Source of the DNA: Pseudonocardia sp. TRM90224
GTDB taxonomy: Bacteria > Actinomycetota > Actinomycetes > Mycobacteriales > Pseudonocardiaceae
Direction: 5' to 3'
Length of the DNA stretch: 64,000 nucleotides
Assembly (NCBI RefSeq): GCF_021245725.1
Contig: NZ_JAJGSX010000006.1
Span: 186,001 to 250,000, forward strand
Shown here: positions 55,124 through 64,000 of the stretch, in pieces
Numbering within the stretch: position 1 is the stretch's first letter
Layout: each line of letters opens with the position of its first letter
Translations under genes and position numbers: made by a program
The notes under the pieces: model-generated
Told to the model about the DNA's origin: nothing
The model's input: the letters and a program-made list of their open reading frames with translations, nothing else
Databases searched by the model: none

Positions 55124-56593
55124 GTGCCAGAACCCCGTTCCGCTGCTGCTCCGCGGCGTGCCGCCCTGCTGACGTTGGGCTGCGCCCGCAACGAGGTCGA
55201 CTCGGAGGAGCTCGCCGGCCGCCTCGAAGGGTCGGGGTGGGAGCTGGTCGACGCCGATGACAAGGCCGACGTGATCGTCGTCAACACCTGCGGTTTCGTC
55301 GAGCAGGCGAAGAAGGACTCGATCGACACGCTGCTCGCGGCGTCGGACGTCGCGAAGAACGGCGGGGCCAAGGTCGTGGCGGTCGGCTGCCTCGCCGAGC
55401 GGTACGGCGCCGAGCTCGCCGCGAACCTCCCCGAGGCCGACGCCGTGCTCGGCTTCGACGCCTACCCCGACCTCGCCGAGCGGCTCTCCGACGTGATCGG
55501 CGGGCACGCGCCTGCGCCGCACGTGCCGGTCGACCGGCGCACACTGCTGCCGATCTCGCCGGTCGCGCGGCCGTCCGCGGCCGTCGACGTCGAGATCCCC
55601 GGCCACGCCTGGGTGCCGAACCTCGCCCGCCGCCGCCTCTCCGACGGCCCGGTCGCCAACCTCAAGCTCGCGTCGGGCTGCGACCGCCGGTGCGCGTTCT
55701 GCGCGATCCCGTCGTTCCGCGGCTCGTTCGTCTCCCGCCCGCCGGACGACGTCGTGGCCGAGGCGGCCTGGCTGGGCATGCAGGGCGTGCGCGAGCTCGT
55801 GCTGGTCAGCGAGAACTCCACGTCGTACGGCAAGGACCTGCCGGGCGGGACGCAGGCGCTGGTCAGGCTGCTGCCGCGGCTCACGCACGTGCCCGGCATC
55901 GACCGCATCCGCGTCTCGTACCTCCAGCCGGCCGAGATGCGCCCCGATCTCGTCGACGTGATCGCCTCGACGCCCGGCATCGCGCCCTACTTCGACCTGT
56001 CGTTCCAGCACGCGAGCCCCGCGGTGCTGCGCCGGATGCGCCGCTTCGGCTCGCGCAAGGACTTCCTGGACCTGTGCGCCCGCATCCGCGAGCGCGCCCC
56101 GGAGGCCGGCATCCGCAGCAACGTGATCGTCGGCTTCCCCGGCGAGACGGAGGAGGACGTCGCCGAGCTCGAGGCGTTCCTCACCGGCGCGCGGCTCGAC
56201 GCCGTCGGCGTCTTCGGCTACTCCGACGAGGACGGCACGGAGGCCGCCGGATACGACGGCAAGATCGACGCCGACGAGATCGCCGCGCGCGTGGAACGCA
56301 TCACGTCGCTGGTGGAGGAGCTGATGACGCAGCGCGCGGAGGACCGCGTCGGCACCGAGGTCACGGTCCTCGTCGAGACCGCGGAGGACGAGGACTTCGA
56401 GTGCACCGGGCGTGCCGACCACCAGGCGCCCGAGGTCGACGGCGAGTGCGTCGTCGAGCGGGGCTCCGGGCTGGAGGTCGGCGACATGGTGCGGGCGGTC
56501 GTCGTCGGCACCGAGGGAGCCGATCTCGTCGTCTCGCCGCGCGAGCTGGTCGCGCGCAGCGAGCTGGTGGGTGCGTCCAGGGGCTCGGGATGA
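55124..56593 (+). CDS. rimO: Ribosomal protein S12 methylthiotransferase
   Basis: A 489-aa radical SAM enzyme that adds a methylthio group to an Asp of ribosomal protein S12. The N-terminal UPF0004 domain has three cluster Cys ([30 protein letters not shown]). The radical SAM core has [15 protein letters not shown] (CxxxCxxC), and a TRAM domain closes the protein. GTG 55124 is preferred. The stop overlaps pgsA (ATGA). Confidence 0.95.
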   Translation: MPEPRSAAAPRRAALLTLGCARNEVDSEELAGRLEGSGWELVDADDKADVIVVNTCGFVEQAKKDSIDTLLAASDVAKNGGAKVVAVGCLAERYGAELAANLPEADAVLGFDAYPDLAERLSDVIGGHAPAPHVPVDRRTLLPISPVARPSAAVDVEIPGHAWVPNLARRRLSDGPVANLKLASGCDRRCAFCAIPSFRGSFVSRPPDDVVAEAAWLGMQGVRELVLVSENSTSYGKDLPGGTQALVRLLPRLTHVPGIDRIRVSYLQPAEMRPDLVDVIASTPGIAPYFDLSFQHASPAVLRRMRRFGSRKDFLDLCARIRERAPEAGIRSNVIVGFPGETEEDVAELEAFLTGARLDAVGVFGYSDEDGTEAAGYDGKIDADEIAARVERITSLVEELMTQRAEDRVGTEVTVLVETAEDEDFECTGRADHQAPEVDGECVVERGSGLEVGDMVRAVVVGTEGADLVVSPRELVARSELVGASRGSG

Positions 56594-57192
56594 CCTCGGC
56601 GCCGGCGGGCGGAGCGCCGCCGCTGCTGAACATCGCGAACGTGCTCACCGGCATGCGGCTCGTCCTCGTCCCGGTGTTCATGGTGGCGCTGCTCGCAGAG
56701 CAGGGCCAGAGCACGAGCTGGCGGCTCATCGCGTTCGGGGTGTTCGCCGTGGCGTCCATCACCGACCACTTCGACGGTGAGCTGGCCCGCCGCCGCGGTC
56801 TCGTCACGGCGTTCGGCACGATCGCCGACCCGATCGCGGACAAGGCGCTGACCGGCGCGGCGCTGATCGGCCTCTCCGTGCTCGGTCAGGTGCCGTGGTG
56901 GGCCACGATCGTGATCATGGCCCGCGAGGTGGGCATCACCGTGCTGCGGTTCTCCGTGCTGCGGCACGGGATCATCCCCGCCAGCCGCGGCGGCAAGGCG
57001 AAGACGTTCGTGCAGACGCTCGCCATCGGCCTCTACCTGCTGCCGCTCGAACCGCTCGGCGCGGTCGTCTTCTGGGTCCGGTGGACGGCGCTGGCACTCG
57101 CGATCGCGCTCACCGTCGTCACCGGGATCGACTACGTGCTGCGTGCGATCCGCCTGCGCGCGTCCGCCCCAGCACTCCCGGATCGGCCCTAG
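56590..57192 (+). CDS. pgsA: CDP-alcohol phosphatidyltransferase (phosphatidylglycerophosphate synthase type)
   Basis: A 200-aa membrane enzyme with about five helices. The CDP-alcohol motif D-G-x2-A-R-x8-G-x3-D-x3-D is complete in [12 protein letters not shown] and [12 protein letters not shown]. It is expected to make phosphatidylglycerophosphate from CDP-diacylglycerol. It overlaps rimO by 4 nt; clgR follows after a 282-nt gap. Confidence 0.93.
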   Translation: MTSAPAGGAPPLLNIANVLTGMRLVLVPVFMVALLAEQGQSTSWRLIAFGVFAVASITDHFDGELARRRGLVTAFGTIADPIADKALTGAALIGLSVLGQVPWWATIVIMAREVGITVLRFSVLRHGIIPASRGGKAKTFVQTLAIGLYLLPLEPLGAVVFWVRWTALALAIALTVVTGIDYVLRAIRLRASAPALPDRP

Positions 57193-57352
57193 CGCGGCGG
57201 CCACGAACGTCATCCGGGTCGCTCGCGCGCCCAGACGACGCCTCGCGGCGTTGCCGCCCTTGCAAAGACGCCCGGTCTGAGCTGCGGGCGGCGCCTTGCG
57301 AGGCGCCGCCTGGATCACGCGATCAACCCGGCAACGTCCGTGGCCACCGCGC
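57192..57352. repeat. Long imperfect palindrome between pgsA and clgR
   Basis: Outer arms 57192-57210 and 57334-57352 match at 17 of 19 positions and begin in the pgsA stop codon. Inner blocks CCTCGCGGCGTTGC (57241) and GCGCCTTGCGAGG (57291) are identical to those in the insertion at 48677-48837, with spacing of 50 versus 53 nt. It may be a second copy of the same small element. Confidence 0.7.
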
Positions 57353-57377
57353 CAGCAACCCCTCGATCGGTGTCCGT

Positions 57378-57394
57378 GTTCGCCGTGGGCGGAC
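57378..57394 (+). promoter_or_regulatory. Possible ClgR operator upstream of clgR
   Basis: GTTCGC-N5-GCGGAC, a near-perfect dyad containing CGC-N5-GCG, lies about 80 nt before the clgR start. ClgR proteins bind sites of this general form and control their own genes in several actinobacteria, so autoregulation is plausible. The match was judged by eye only. Confidence 0.4.
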
Positions 57395-57474
57395 GCCGCC
57401 GCCCCGTGCGGGCGGCGACGTGACGGCCCAGATGTCGGTACGGTGATCTCACCGGCACGAGAAGGAGGTTTCGC

Positions 57475-57900
57475 ATGGCTGTGCTGATGCGAGAAGCGAT
57501 CGGCGACACCCTGCGGCGTGCGCGCACCGCGCGCAGGCGGACCCTCCGCGATGTGTCGCGTCGCGCCAGGGTGAGCCTCGGATACCTGTCCGAGGTGGAA
57601 CGAGGGCGCAAGGAACCGTCGAGCGAGCTGCTCGCGGCCATCTGCGACGCGCTCGACATGGCGCTGCACGAGCTGCTCAGCGAGGCCGCCGAGACGATCG
57701 CGGAGTCGGCCGCGGCTGCCGCGGAGCGCCAGCGCGCCCCGATCGGCCTGCGCCACATGGACCTGCGCATCGCCGACGCCCGCCCGGTCGGCCAGCCCAC
57801 CGGCGCGCCGATGGGCGTTCCGATGCCCGGCACCGTCCCGATCGCACCGGTTTCTCCGGCCCTGCCCAGGCCCGTCGGGGCGGTGCGCGCCGCCGCCTGA
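57475..57900 (+). CDS. clgR: Clp gene regulator ClgR (XRE family)
   Basis: A 141-aa regulator with an N-terminal HTH ([23 protein letters not shown], in two helices) almost identical in pattern to ClgR, which activates clp protease and stress genes. A Pro/Ala-rich tail with an LL...AAA end may serve as a protease signal. AGAAGGAGG precedes ATG 57475. The position between pgsA and pspA matches M. tuberculosis clgR. Confidence 0.93.
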   Translation: MAVLMREAIGDTLRRARTARRRTLRDVSRRARVSLGYLSEVERGRKEPSSELLAAICDALDMALHELLSEAAETIAESAAAAAERQRAPIGLRHMDLRIADARPVGQPTGAPMGVPMPGTVPIAPVSPALPRPVGAVRAAA

Positions 57901-57921
57901 GGCTGACCACTCGATTTCACG

Positions 57922-57956
57922 ACGATGCCCGCGACCATTCCGGTCGCGGGCATCGT
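57922..57956 (+). terminator. Terminator-like hairpin between clgR and pspA
   Basis: Perfect 15-bp arms 57922-57936 and 57942-57956 with loop ATTCC and GGTATTTCC after it, about 20 nt downstream of clgR. The rest of the 273-nt gap holds a possible -10 box (TAGCCT at 58000) for pspA. Confidence 0.7.
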
Positions 57957-58173
57957 GGTATTTCCGCGTTCTTTGTCGTCGCGCAACCGTGACGACCGGT
58001 AGCCTGGCCTCCGGGTCGCCCCGACGTAGGCCTCCGGAAGATCCCCGATATCGTCGCCGCGTGGTGGAAGCCGCGCCATTCCGGTGCCACGATGGGGCGA
58101 GGAGCACCGGCGGCCGGTTGAGTTGGCGGTTGTAGACGGCGGTGACAGACGGCACCCGGAGGTAGGCGGAAAG

Positions 58174-58986
58174 ATGGCCAGTCCGTTCGTGAAGGCCTGG
58201 AAGTACCTGATGGCGCTGTTCTCGTCGAAGGTGGACGAGTACGCCGACCCGAAGGTGCAGATCCAGCAGGCCATCGAGGAAGCCCAGCGGCAGCACCAGG
58301 CGCTGTCCCAGCAGGCTGCTGCCGTGATCGGCAACCAGCGCCAGCTGGAGATGAAGCTCAACCGCCAGCTCGGCGAGATCGAGAAGCTGCAGGCCTCGGC
58401 CAGGCAGGCGCTCGTGCTCGCCGACCAGGCGCGCGCGGCCGGCGATGAGGTGAAGGCCGGGCAGTACGAGCAGTCGGCGCAGGCGTTCGCCACGCAGCTC
58501 GTCACGGCCGAGCAGTCGGTCGAGGACATGAAGACCCTCCACGACCAGGCCATCCAGGCCGCCGGCCAGGCCAAGACGGCCGTGGAGCGCAACTCGATGA
58601 TGCTCCAGCAGAAGATCGCCGAGCGCACCAAGCTGCTCAGCCAGCTGGAGCAGGCGAAGATGCAGGAGCAGGCCGCCGCGTCGCTGCGGCAGATGAGCGA
58701 GCTCGCCGCGCCGGGCAACACTCCGTCGCTGGAGGAGGTCCGCGACAAGATCGAGCGTCGGTACGCCAACGCGATCGGCTCCGCCGAGCTCGCGCAGAAC
58801 TCCGTCCAGGGCCGGATGATGGAGGTGCAGGCCTCCGCGGTCGACATGGCCGGTGCGAGCCGCCTGGAGCAGATCAGGGCGTCGCTGCACGGCACACCCG
58901 TCGCGGGTGAGGTCACGGCCGGCGACAAGGCGGCCGCGCCCGCGCCGCCGCAGCTGGGCAAGCAGCAGCAGCCCGGCACGGCCTGA
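58174..58986 (+). CDS. pspA: Phage shock protein A (PspA/IM30)
   Basis: A 270-aa coiled-coil protein that guards the inner membrane and, in mycobacteria, is activated by Clg[24 protein letters not shown] is the amphipathic start of the family (given here in two parts by the break at S-S), followed by long Gln/Glu heptads to residue 240 and a Pro/Ala tail. ATG 58174 has CGGAGG upstream. Confidence 0.93.
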   Translation: MASPFVKAWKYLMALFSSKVDEYADPKVQIQQAIEEAQRQHQALSQQAAAVIGNQRQLEMKLNRQLGEIEKLQASARQALVLADQARAAGDEVKAGQYEQSAQAFATQLVTAEQSVEDMKTLHDQAIQAAGQAKTAVERNSMMLQQKIAERTKLLSQLEQAKMQEQAAASLRQMSELAAPGNTPSLEEVRDKIERRYANAIGSAELAQNSVQGRMMEVQASAVDMAGASRLEQIRASLHGTPVAGEVTAGDKAAAPAPPQLGKQQQPGTA

Positions 58987-59014
58987 GCGGCCCGCCAGCA
59001 AACCGCTGTCCCGA

Positions 59015-59051
59015 ACGGCCCGCCCGTCCACCCGCTGGACGAGCGGGCCGT
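59015..59051. terminator. Hairpin between pspA and the glycosylase gene
   Basis: Arms 59015-59030 and 59036-59051 pair at 15 of 16 positions, between convergent genes. Confidence 0.6.
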
Positions 59052-59072
59052 CCGCGTCTCCGCCCGAATGGG

Positions 59073-59882
59073 TCAGCGGCCGGGCGGTTGCGGGCCGGGC
59101 TGGCACTTCGGGCACCAGTACGCGATCCGCGCGTAGATCCCGTCGCCCTGCTCGGCCGTCCGGATGCGGGTGCCGCAGCGCCGGCAGCGCTGCCCGCCGC
59201 GTTCGAACACCCACTGCTGCCGCCCGCGGCCGAGCTCACCGGTCGTCGACTGCTGCGGACGGTCCGCGTTGCGCAGCAGGAGCGTCCGGGCCAGCTCGAT
59301 CGCGGCCGCGGGATCGGGCACGTCCGCGGTGAGCGTCCACGGCGAGATGCCGAGCAGGAAGCAGACCTCGGTCTTGTAGAGGTTCCCGACCCCGGCCATC
59401 ACCCGCTGCTCCAGCAGCACCAGCCCCACCTCGGACGCCCCGCGCGCGGTGAACCGGCGCAACGCCTCGGCCGCATGCTCCGCACCCCACGCCGGGTCGA
59501 GCAGGTCGGGACCGAGGTGTCCGACGAGCGTGTGCTCGGCCGTCGTCGGCAGCAGCTCCATGTCGTGCAGCGCGAAACCGACGGCCACCCGGTCTGCGGT
59601 TTCGAGCACGGCGCGGGCCTGGTGCGCGGGCCGCTGCCACGCCATCCCGGGCCGGTAGAGGTGCCACGATCCGTCCAGCCGCAGGTGGCTGTGCAACGTC
59701 GTGCCGTCGTCGAAGCGCGTGAGCAGGTGCTTGCCGACCGACGCCACGTCCAGCACGGTGCGCCCCGCGAGGTCGGCCCCGACCAGCCGCGGGTGGCGCA
59801 GCTCACCCTTGGTGAGCTCGTGACCGGCGAGCGCGGCGCGCAGCCGCTTCGCCGAGAGGTACACGGTGTCGCCCTCTGGCAC
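59073..59882 (-). CDS. Fpg/Nei family DNA glycosylase
   Basis: A 269-aa base-excision repair enzyme of the actinobacterial Nei2 type. Translation from GTG 59882 places the catalytic Pro at position 2 and Glu at 3 (PEGDTVYL); an upstream ATG would bury it, so it is rejected. The H2TH region (EQRVMAGVGNLYKTEVCF) and a C-terminal zinc finger (CRRCGTRIR ... YWCPKCQP) are intact. It removes oxidised pyrimidines with AP-lyase action. Confidence 0.93.
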   Translation of the reverse strand: MPEGDTVYLSAKRLRAALAGHELTKGELRHPRLVGADLAGRTVLDVASVGKHLLTRFDDGTTLHSHLRLDGSWHLYRPGMAWQRPAHQARAVLETADRVAVGFALHDMELLPTTAEHTLVGHLGPDLLDPAWGAEHAAEALRRFTARGASEVGLVLLEQRVMAGVGNLYKTEVCFLLGISPWTLTADVPDPAAAIELARTLLLRNADRPQQSTTGELGRGRQQWVFERGGQRCRRCGTRIRTAEQGDGIYARIAYWCPKCQPGPQPPGR

Positions 59883-59993
59883 CGATCGACCGTACATCCA
59901 CCGATCGGTCGATCGTGCTGCCGCGACGGCCGATTCGGGGCCCTCCCGGCCCAGTGGATGATCGATGCTGGTCAGGTGGTGCGGCGGGACGGA

Positions 59994-59999
59994 TACCGT
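59994..59999 (+). promoter_or_regulatory. -10 box (TACCGT) of a leaderless two-component operon
   Basis: TACCGT ends 7 nt before GTG 60006, which is the basis for that start. Confidence 0.5.
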
Positions 60000-60005
60000 C
60001 GCCAG

Positions 60006-61328
60006 GTGGGACGGAGCGGCGTGCCCGGTCACGAGCAGGGTCACGAGGGGGACGACGAGCGGCTCGCGACGGTCGAGCGGCGGCTCGACGTCGTCATCAG
60101 CCGGTACACGCCCTACCTCGGGCTCGGTGTCGGGGTCGCGCTGACACCGGTGGTCATCAAGGACGGCTCGCCGCCGTTCTGGCTGCTGGTCGGGGTGCTC
60201 TCCCTCCTGACCGTCGGGTGGTGTGTCGTGTACTCCGGTGGGCGGCCCGCGCGGGCGGAGCGGGCGCCGCACGGGGCGATCTACATCGGCGGCCTCCTTG
60301 TGCTGATGGCCGTGCTCACCTACGCGTCGCCGCTGTTCGCGTTCCTCGGGATCGCGGTGTTCACACACGCGTTCCTCTTCCTGAAGGGGCGCTGGCGCTT
60401 CGCAGCGGTCGGGGTTGCCGCCGTGATGGTCGCCTTCGCGCAGGTCGGCGGCCGGTTCGTCGCGCTGACCCCGTTGGTGGTGCTCGGCATCGCGGTGCTG
60501 GCGGTGCTGAACGCCCTGCTCACGGGCACGTTCACCTACTACGGGGTCTACCTCTCCGCGCAGAGCGCCCGGCGCGGCACGATGATCGACGAGCTGAACG
60601 CGGCGAACGCGCAGCTCTCCGAGGCGCTGCGGGAGAACGCCGACCTGCACGCGCTGCTGGTCAGCCAGGCGCGGACCGCCGGCGTCCACGACGAGCGGGC
60701 CAGGATGGCCCGCGAGATCCACGACACGATCGCGCAGGGCCTCACCGGCATCGTCACCCAGCTGGAGGCGGCCCGGTCGACCGCGGACCCGGCGACGGCC
60801 GACCGGTACGTCGACACCGCTCGCGCGCTCGCCCGGGAGAGCCTGACCGAGGCCCGTCGATCCGTCGCGGCGCTCGCCCCCGCGGATCTCGTCGACGCCC
60901 AGCTGCCGGACGCGATCTGCGACATGGCGACGCGGTGGGCGGCGACCACCGGCGTGCGGGTGTCCGTCGACACCACGGGCGATCCACGACCCATGGTGCC
61001 GGAGATCGAGGTGGCGCTGTTCAGGGTGGCGCAGGAGGCGCTGGCGAACGTGGGGAAGCACGCCGCGGCCGGCCGGGTTGGGCTGACGCTGTCCTACATG
61101 GGCGATCTCGTCGTGCTCGACGTGCGGGACGACGGCTGCGGGTTCAACCGGGCCGAGCTGGCGGGGCCTGCCAGCGGGTCCGGGTTCGGACTGGCGGCGA
61201 TGGAGCAGCGGGTCCGCCGGGTGTCGGGCACGTTGACGGTCGAGAGCGCACCGGGGGAGGGCACCGCGATCAGCGCCGGCGTGCCCGCGATCCTCGCGGT
61301 CGCCGACACGCGTGAGGAGCGAGGGTGA
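60006..61328 (+). CDS. Sensor histidine kinase (NarL-type, HisKA_3)
   Basis: A 440-aa membrane kinase. About five or six hydrophobic segments span residues 35-180, then a coiled linker, the H-box AREIHDTIAQGLTGIVTQLE and an HATPase with DVRDDGCGF and GFGLAAMEQRV. It partners the LuxR-type regulator, whose GTG overlaps its stop (GTGA). The signal is unknown. The start is taken at GTG 60006 because of the -10 box. Confidence 0.93.
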   Translation: MGRSGVPGHEQGHEGDDERLATVERRLDVVISRYTPYLGLGVGVALTPVVIKDGSPPFWLLVGVLSLLTVGWCVVYSGGRPARAERAPHGAIYIGGLLVLMAVLTYASPLFAFLGIAVFTHAFLFLKGRWRFAAVGVAAVMVAFAQVGGRFVALTPLVVLGIAVLAVLNALLTGTFTYYGVYLSAQSARRGTMIDELNAANAQLSEALRENADLHALLVSQARTAGVHDERARMAREIHDTIAQGLTGIVTQLEAARSTADPATADRYVDTARALARESLTEARRSVAALAPADLVDAQLPDAICDMATRWAATTGVRVSVDTTGDPRPMVPEIEVALFRVAQEALANVGKHAAAGRVGLTLSYMGDLVVLDVRDDGCGFNRAELAGPASGSGFGLAAMEQRVRRVSGTLTVESAPGEGTAISAGVPAILAVADTREERG

Positions 61329-61960
61329 TCAAGGTACTGATCGTGGACGACCACCCGGTCGTCCGGGACGGGCTGCGCGGCGTGCTCGACGGGGCGCCCG
61401 ACATGGACGTCGTCGGGGAGGCCGGGCACGGCGCCGAGGCGCTGGCCAGGGTCGCGGCCGCGGAGAACGGCGTCGACGTCGTGCTCATGGACCTGCGCAT
61501 GCCCACGATGGGCGGGGTCGAGGCGATCCGGGAGCTGCGGCGCACGGCGCCGTCCGTGCGGGTGCTGGTGCTCACGACGTTCGACACCGACCGCGACGTC
61601 CTGCCCGCGATCGAGGCCGGCGCCACCGGCTACCTGCTCAAGGACACCCCGCGGGAGGACCTCCTGCGGGCGGTCCGCTCGGCGCACCGGGGTGAGGCGG
61701 TGCTCTCGCCGGCCGTCGCGGGCCGGTTGATGGGGCAGATGCGGGAACCAGGTGAGGACGCGCTCAGCGCTCGCGAGCTCGAGGTGCTGCGGTTCGTCGC
61801 GGCCGGCTCGACGAACCGCGAGACGGCGCAGAAGCTCTTCATCAGCGAGGCGACGGTCAAGACGCACCTGCTGCACATCTACGCGAAGCTGCAGGTGCGT
61901 GACCGTGCGTCGGCCGTCGCCGCCGGGTACCAGCGCGGGTTGCTCGTCCCCGACGGGTGA
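61325..61960 (+). CDS. LuxR/NarL-type response regulator
   Basis: A 211-aa regulator. The receiver domain holds DDHPVVRDGL, the phospho-Asp in VVLMDLRMP and the conserved Lys in YLLKDTPRE. The C-terminal LuxR HTH has LSARELEVLRFVAAGSTNRE and ATVKTHLLHIYAKL. It is coupled to the histidine kinase. Targets are unknown. Confidence 0.95.
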   Translation: MIKVLIVDDHPVVRDGLRGVLDGAPDMDVVGEAGHGAEALARVAAAENGVDVVLMDLRMPTMGGVEAIRELRRTAPSVRVLVLTTFDTDRDVLPAIEAGATGYLLKDTPREDLLRAVRSAHRGEAVLSPAVAGRLMGQMREPGEDALSARELEVLRFVAAGSTNRETAQKLFISEATVKTHLLHIYAKLQVRDRASAVAAGYQRGLLVPDG

Positions 61961-61966
61961 CGAGGG

Positions 61967-62722
61967 TCAGCCGGGGATCGGGATCCCGACGGCGTAGAGC
62001 ACGTCCTCCCGCTCCTTGACGAACCCGACCTTCGTCGCGACCGCCTGGCTGGCGAGGTTGGTGTACGAGGTGCTCCAGCACGGCTGCTTGCCGCGGCTGC
62101 GGATGTCGGCGGCCGCGGCGGCGGTGCACGCGGTCGAGAGCCCGGTGCCCCGATGGCCGGCGTCGGTGACCACACCGATGTCCTCGAAGCCCGCACCGAC
62201 GTAGAACGGCACCGCGATCGACACCGGCCGGTCGTCGACGAACGCCGCCCAGCCCAGCTCCGACTTCGCGAGCCCTTCGGCGCCGTCCCAGGTCTCGTGG
62301 ATCCAGCTGATGTCCTCGTCGAGCGCGGCCAGCCCGGCCGCGTCGGACGCGACGAGGCGCCGCACTTCGGGCCGGGGCGCCGGCAGGTCGACGTCGTCGG
62401 GGAGGACGTAGATGATCCGCCCCCACCCCTTGGCGTTCGGATGGACCTCCTGCAGGGCGGGCAGCCACTGTGGGGGCGCCTCGACGAACCCGGCCATCGG
62501 GCTGTCCAGCCCGTCCGGGCCGGTCAGCTGCGTCGGGGCGCCGCGGAGCTGGTAGTTGCCGCCCGGCAGCGCGACGACGACGGACCGCGGGTCGTCCGGG
62601 CGGTCGACGAGGCACCGGCCGACACCGCTGCGGACGGCGTGCTCGAACATCATCGGCCCCGGTCGTTCCGGGAGGAACCACGGGCGCAGGTCGGGGATCT
62701 GCTCGCGGGCGACGGTGTGCAC
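61967..62722 (-). CDS. GNAT family N-acetyltransferase
   Basis: A 251-aa protein with an N-terminal half lacking a clear motif and a C-terminal GNAT fold: FEDIGVVTDAGHRGTGLSTA is the acetyl-CoA loop and SYTNLASQAVATKVGF the following helix. GTG 62722 is chosen. It is convergent with the response regulator. The substrate is unknown. Confidence 0.82.
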   Translation of the reverse strand: MHTVAREQIPDLRPWFLPERPGPMMFEHAVRSGVGRCLVDRPDDPRSVVVALPGGNYQLRGAPTQLTGPDGLDSPMAGFVEAPPQWLPALQEVHPNAKGWGRIIYVLPDDVDLPAPRPEVRRLVASDAAGLAALDEDISWIHETWDGAEGLAKSELGWAAFVDDRPVSIAVPFYVGAGFEDIGVVTDAGHRGTGLSTACTAAAAADIRSRGKQPCWSTSYTNLASQAVATKVGFVKEREDVLYAVGIPIPG

Positions 62723-62769
62723 CCCGGCACCTTGCCCGGCCGTCGGCGGCCGCGCTACCCACTTCCAGG

Positions 62770-62775
62770 TACCCT
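62770..62775 (+). promoter_or_regulatory. -10 box (TACCCT) before the DUF6412 gene
   Basis: TACCCT ends 7 nt before ATG 62782. Confidence 0.5.
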
Positions 62776-62781
62776 GGCGCC

Positions 62782-63075
62782 ATGCGAGGGGCGTGGGTCC
62801 AGGCGGCGGCATTGCTGCTGCTGGGCTCCGTGCTGGCCGGTGCCACCGGCGAGCACGCCCTGATCGTCGGCGTGATGGGCGCAGTGCTCGTCGCATGTGG
62901 GCTGGTCAGGCGCGCCGAGATGGGTGTGCTGGCCACCGCGGGGTCCACTCCCGCGATCACCGCCCGCGAGCACCACCGCGCGCTGGCCCGACGTGCCGTG
63001 CCCCGCCAGCGTGATCCCGACGCCGCGGGTCACATCCGTTCCCGAGCCCCGTCCGGAGCAGTTCCGGCGGTGTAG
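62782..63075 (+). CDS. DUF6412-type small membrane protein
   Basis: A 97-aa protein with two hydrophobic segments (residues 5-22 and 25-42) and a charged tail (EHHRALARRAVPRQRDPD). It matches what I know of DUF6412 proteins, which lie next to YidC-like genes in actinobacteria, as here. The function is unknown. Confidence 0.75.
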   Translation: MRGAWVQAAALLLLGSVLAGATGEHALIVGVMGAVLVACGLVRRAEMGVLATAGSTPAITAREHHRALARRAVPRQRDPDAAGHIRSRAPSGAVPAV

Positions 63076-63177
63076 CTGCGCGCTCGCCGCCGGGTCCCGG
63101 TCCCTGTCCCGGCTGCTGCTCTGGAGCGCTGTCATGCCCTGCTTCGTCCTGTCCGATCCCGGCGCGGAGGTCGCGCC

Positions 63178-64000
63178 GTGCTAGACCCGATCTACTACGC
63201 GATCTCGGCCGTCATGTGGTTCTGGCACGAGGTGCTCGGATTCCTGCTCGGCCCCACCAACGGCATCGCGTGGGCGTTGTCCGTGGTGTTCCTCGTCCTC
63301 ACACTGCGCGCGCTGATGATCAAGCCGATGCTCGCGCAGATGCGATCCGGGCGTGCCATGCGCGCCCTCTCTCCGCACATGGAAGAGATCCGCAAGCGGC
63401 ACGCCGACGATCCCGCCAAGATGCTGAGCGAGAACAAGAAACTCCGCGAGGCAAACGGTGTGAAGACGGCCGGGACGCTGATCACCGCGTTGGTGCAGAT
63501 CCCGGTGTTCCTCGGCCTGTTGCACGTGCTGCGGATGTTCAACCGGCCGGGGCTGTCGTTCGAGCAGAACGCCGCCATCGCGAACTACGCCTTCCCCGCC
63601 GACGACGTGCGGTCCTTCCTGGAGGCACGGCTGTTCGGCGCGCCGCTCTCGTCGTTCCTCACGATGCCGCAGGAGCTGCTCGACTCCTTCGGTGCGCACG
63701 TCGACCGGTGGCAGGTCATTGCGGTCGTCGTACCGCTGACCCTGATCGCCGCGGTGGCGACGCACTTCTCGGCGCGGCACTCGCTGACCATCTCGCCGAT
63801 GGACGGCCCGGCAGCCTCGATGATGAAGCTGATGCCGTGGATCTTCCCGCTCGGTGTGCTCGGCGGCGGGTTGTTCTTCGGGCTCCCGGTCGCCGTGCTC
63901 GTGTACTGGCTGACGAACAACGTGTGGACGCTCGTGCAGCAGCCGCTGTTCCACCGCAGGCTCGAACGCCAGGCGGCGGCAAACCCGCCGCCGCCCGTCG
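63178..64000 (+). CDS. YidC/Oxa1 family membrane insertase, 3' end outside window
   Basis: At least 274 residues before the window ends, with no stop. GTG 63178 follows GGAGG. The first helix (ISAVMWFWHEVLGFLLGP), the SVVFLVLTLRALMIKPML helix with a conserved Arg, the charged loop (SPHMEEIRKRHADDPAKML) and the late PVAVLVYWLTNNVWTLVQQP helix are typical of YidC/Oxa1. It helps insert membrane proteins. It may be a second, accessory copy, since the main yidC usually lies near rnpA and rpmH. Confidence 0.88.
   Translation, partial: MLDPIYYAISAVMWFWHEVLGFLLGPTNGIAWALSVVFLVLTLRALMIKPMLAQMRSGRAMRALSPHMEEIRKRHADDPAKMLSENKKLREANGVKTAGTLITALVQIPVFLGLLHVLRMFNRPGLSFEQNAAIANYAFPADDVRSFLEARLFGAPLSSFLTMPQELLDSFGAHVDRWQVIAVVVPLTLIAAVATHFSARHSLTISPMDGPAASMMKLMPWIFPLGVLGGGLFFGLPVAVLVYWLTNNVWTLVQQPLFHRRLERQAAANPPPPV

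Noticed and set aside
62897..63184. Small gene between DUF6412 and the YidC-like gene
   Set aside because: It overlaps both neighbours in another frame and has no recognisable motif or ribosome-binding site.

Overview
The window is about 64 kb of very high-GC DNA from an actinobacterium, most probably a member of the Pseudonocardiales (Pseudonocardia or a close relative). This rests on the GC-rich third codon positions, frequent GTG and TTG starts, mycobacterial-type gene order (rimP-nusA-ylxR-infB, rbfA, DHH phosphatase, truB-ribF-rpsO-pnp-M16 peptidase-dapB-thyX-dapA-rnj-ftsK-rimO-pgsA-clgR-pspA), and -10 boxes (TANNNT) placed 7-8 nt before start codons, as in leaderless actinobacterial genes. 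The genus is an inference. No rRNA, tRNA, CRISPR array or prophage was seen.

Layout. 1-2.9 kb: the 3' part of a membrane Ser/Thr kinase with two Kelch propellers. 3.1-6.0 kb: a split RibD-like reductase/deaminase pair and proS. 6.1-11.5 kb: an accessory signalling cassette (FAD oxidoreductase, small membrane protein, FHA/zinc-ribbon protein, frameshifted nucleotidyltransferase-fold protein, divergent kinase). 11.5-14.0 kb: YjbQ, a class V aminotransferase, a ferritin-like protein and a lipoprotein. 14.2-23.3 kb: the translation/RNA operon from rimP to rbfA, a DHH phosphatase, a methyltransferase and a MATE transporter. 23.4-25.1 kb: an ABC-F ATPase. 25.2-32.4 kb: truB, ribF, an XRE regulator, a 2H phosphoesterase, rpsO, pnp and an M16 peptidase. 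32.4-42.8 kb: an iron-siderophore binding lipoprotein behind a DtxR-like box, then dapB, thyX, dapA and rnj, with a GNAT, a YcaQ-like protein and an RHH/DUF4097 pair between dapB and thyX. 42.8-46.9 kb: a lysine module (APC permease, two Lrp regulators, lat). 46.9-49.2 kb: an unusual pair of beta-trefoil plus aerolysin-like proteins, one interrupted by a small palindromic element. 49.3-59.0 kb: ftsK, AraC, an ArgA-like GNAT, YciI/epoxide hydrolase, rimO, pgsA, clgR and pspA. 59.1-64 kb: a Nei-type glycosylase, a two-component system, a GNAT, a DUF6412 protein and a partial YidC-like insertase.

Most of the window is conserved housekeeping DNA. The unusual material is (1) the lectin/aerolysin-like locus and the roughly 160-bp element that interrupts it, which shares two exact core blocks with a palindrome upstream of clgR; (2) the FHA/kinase/FAD cassette; and (3) a set of intergenic inverted repeats that start within a few bases of stop codons, including two inverted tandem arrays of 21-22-nt units, mostly between convergent genes. 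The repeats fall into sequence families that recur inside this one window.
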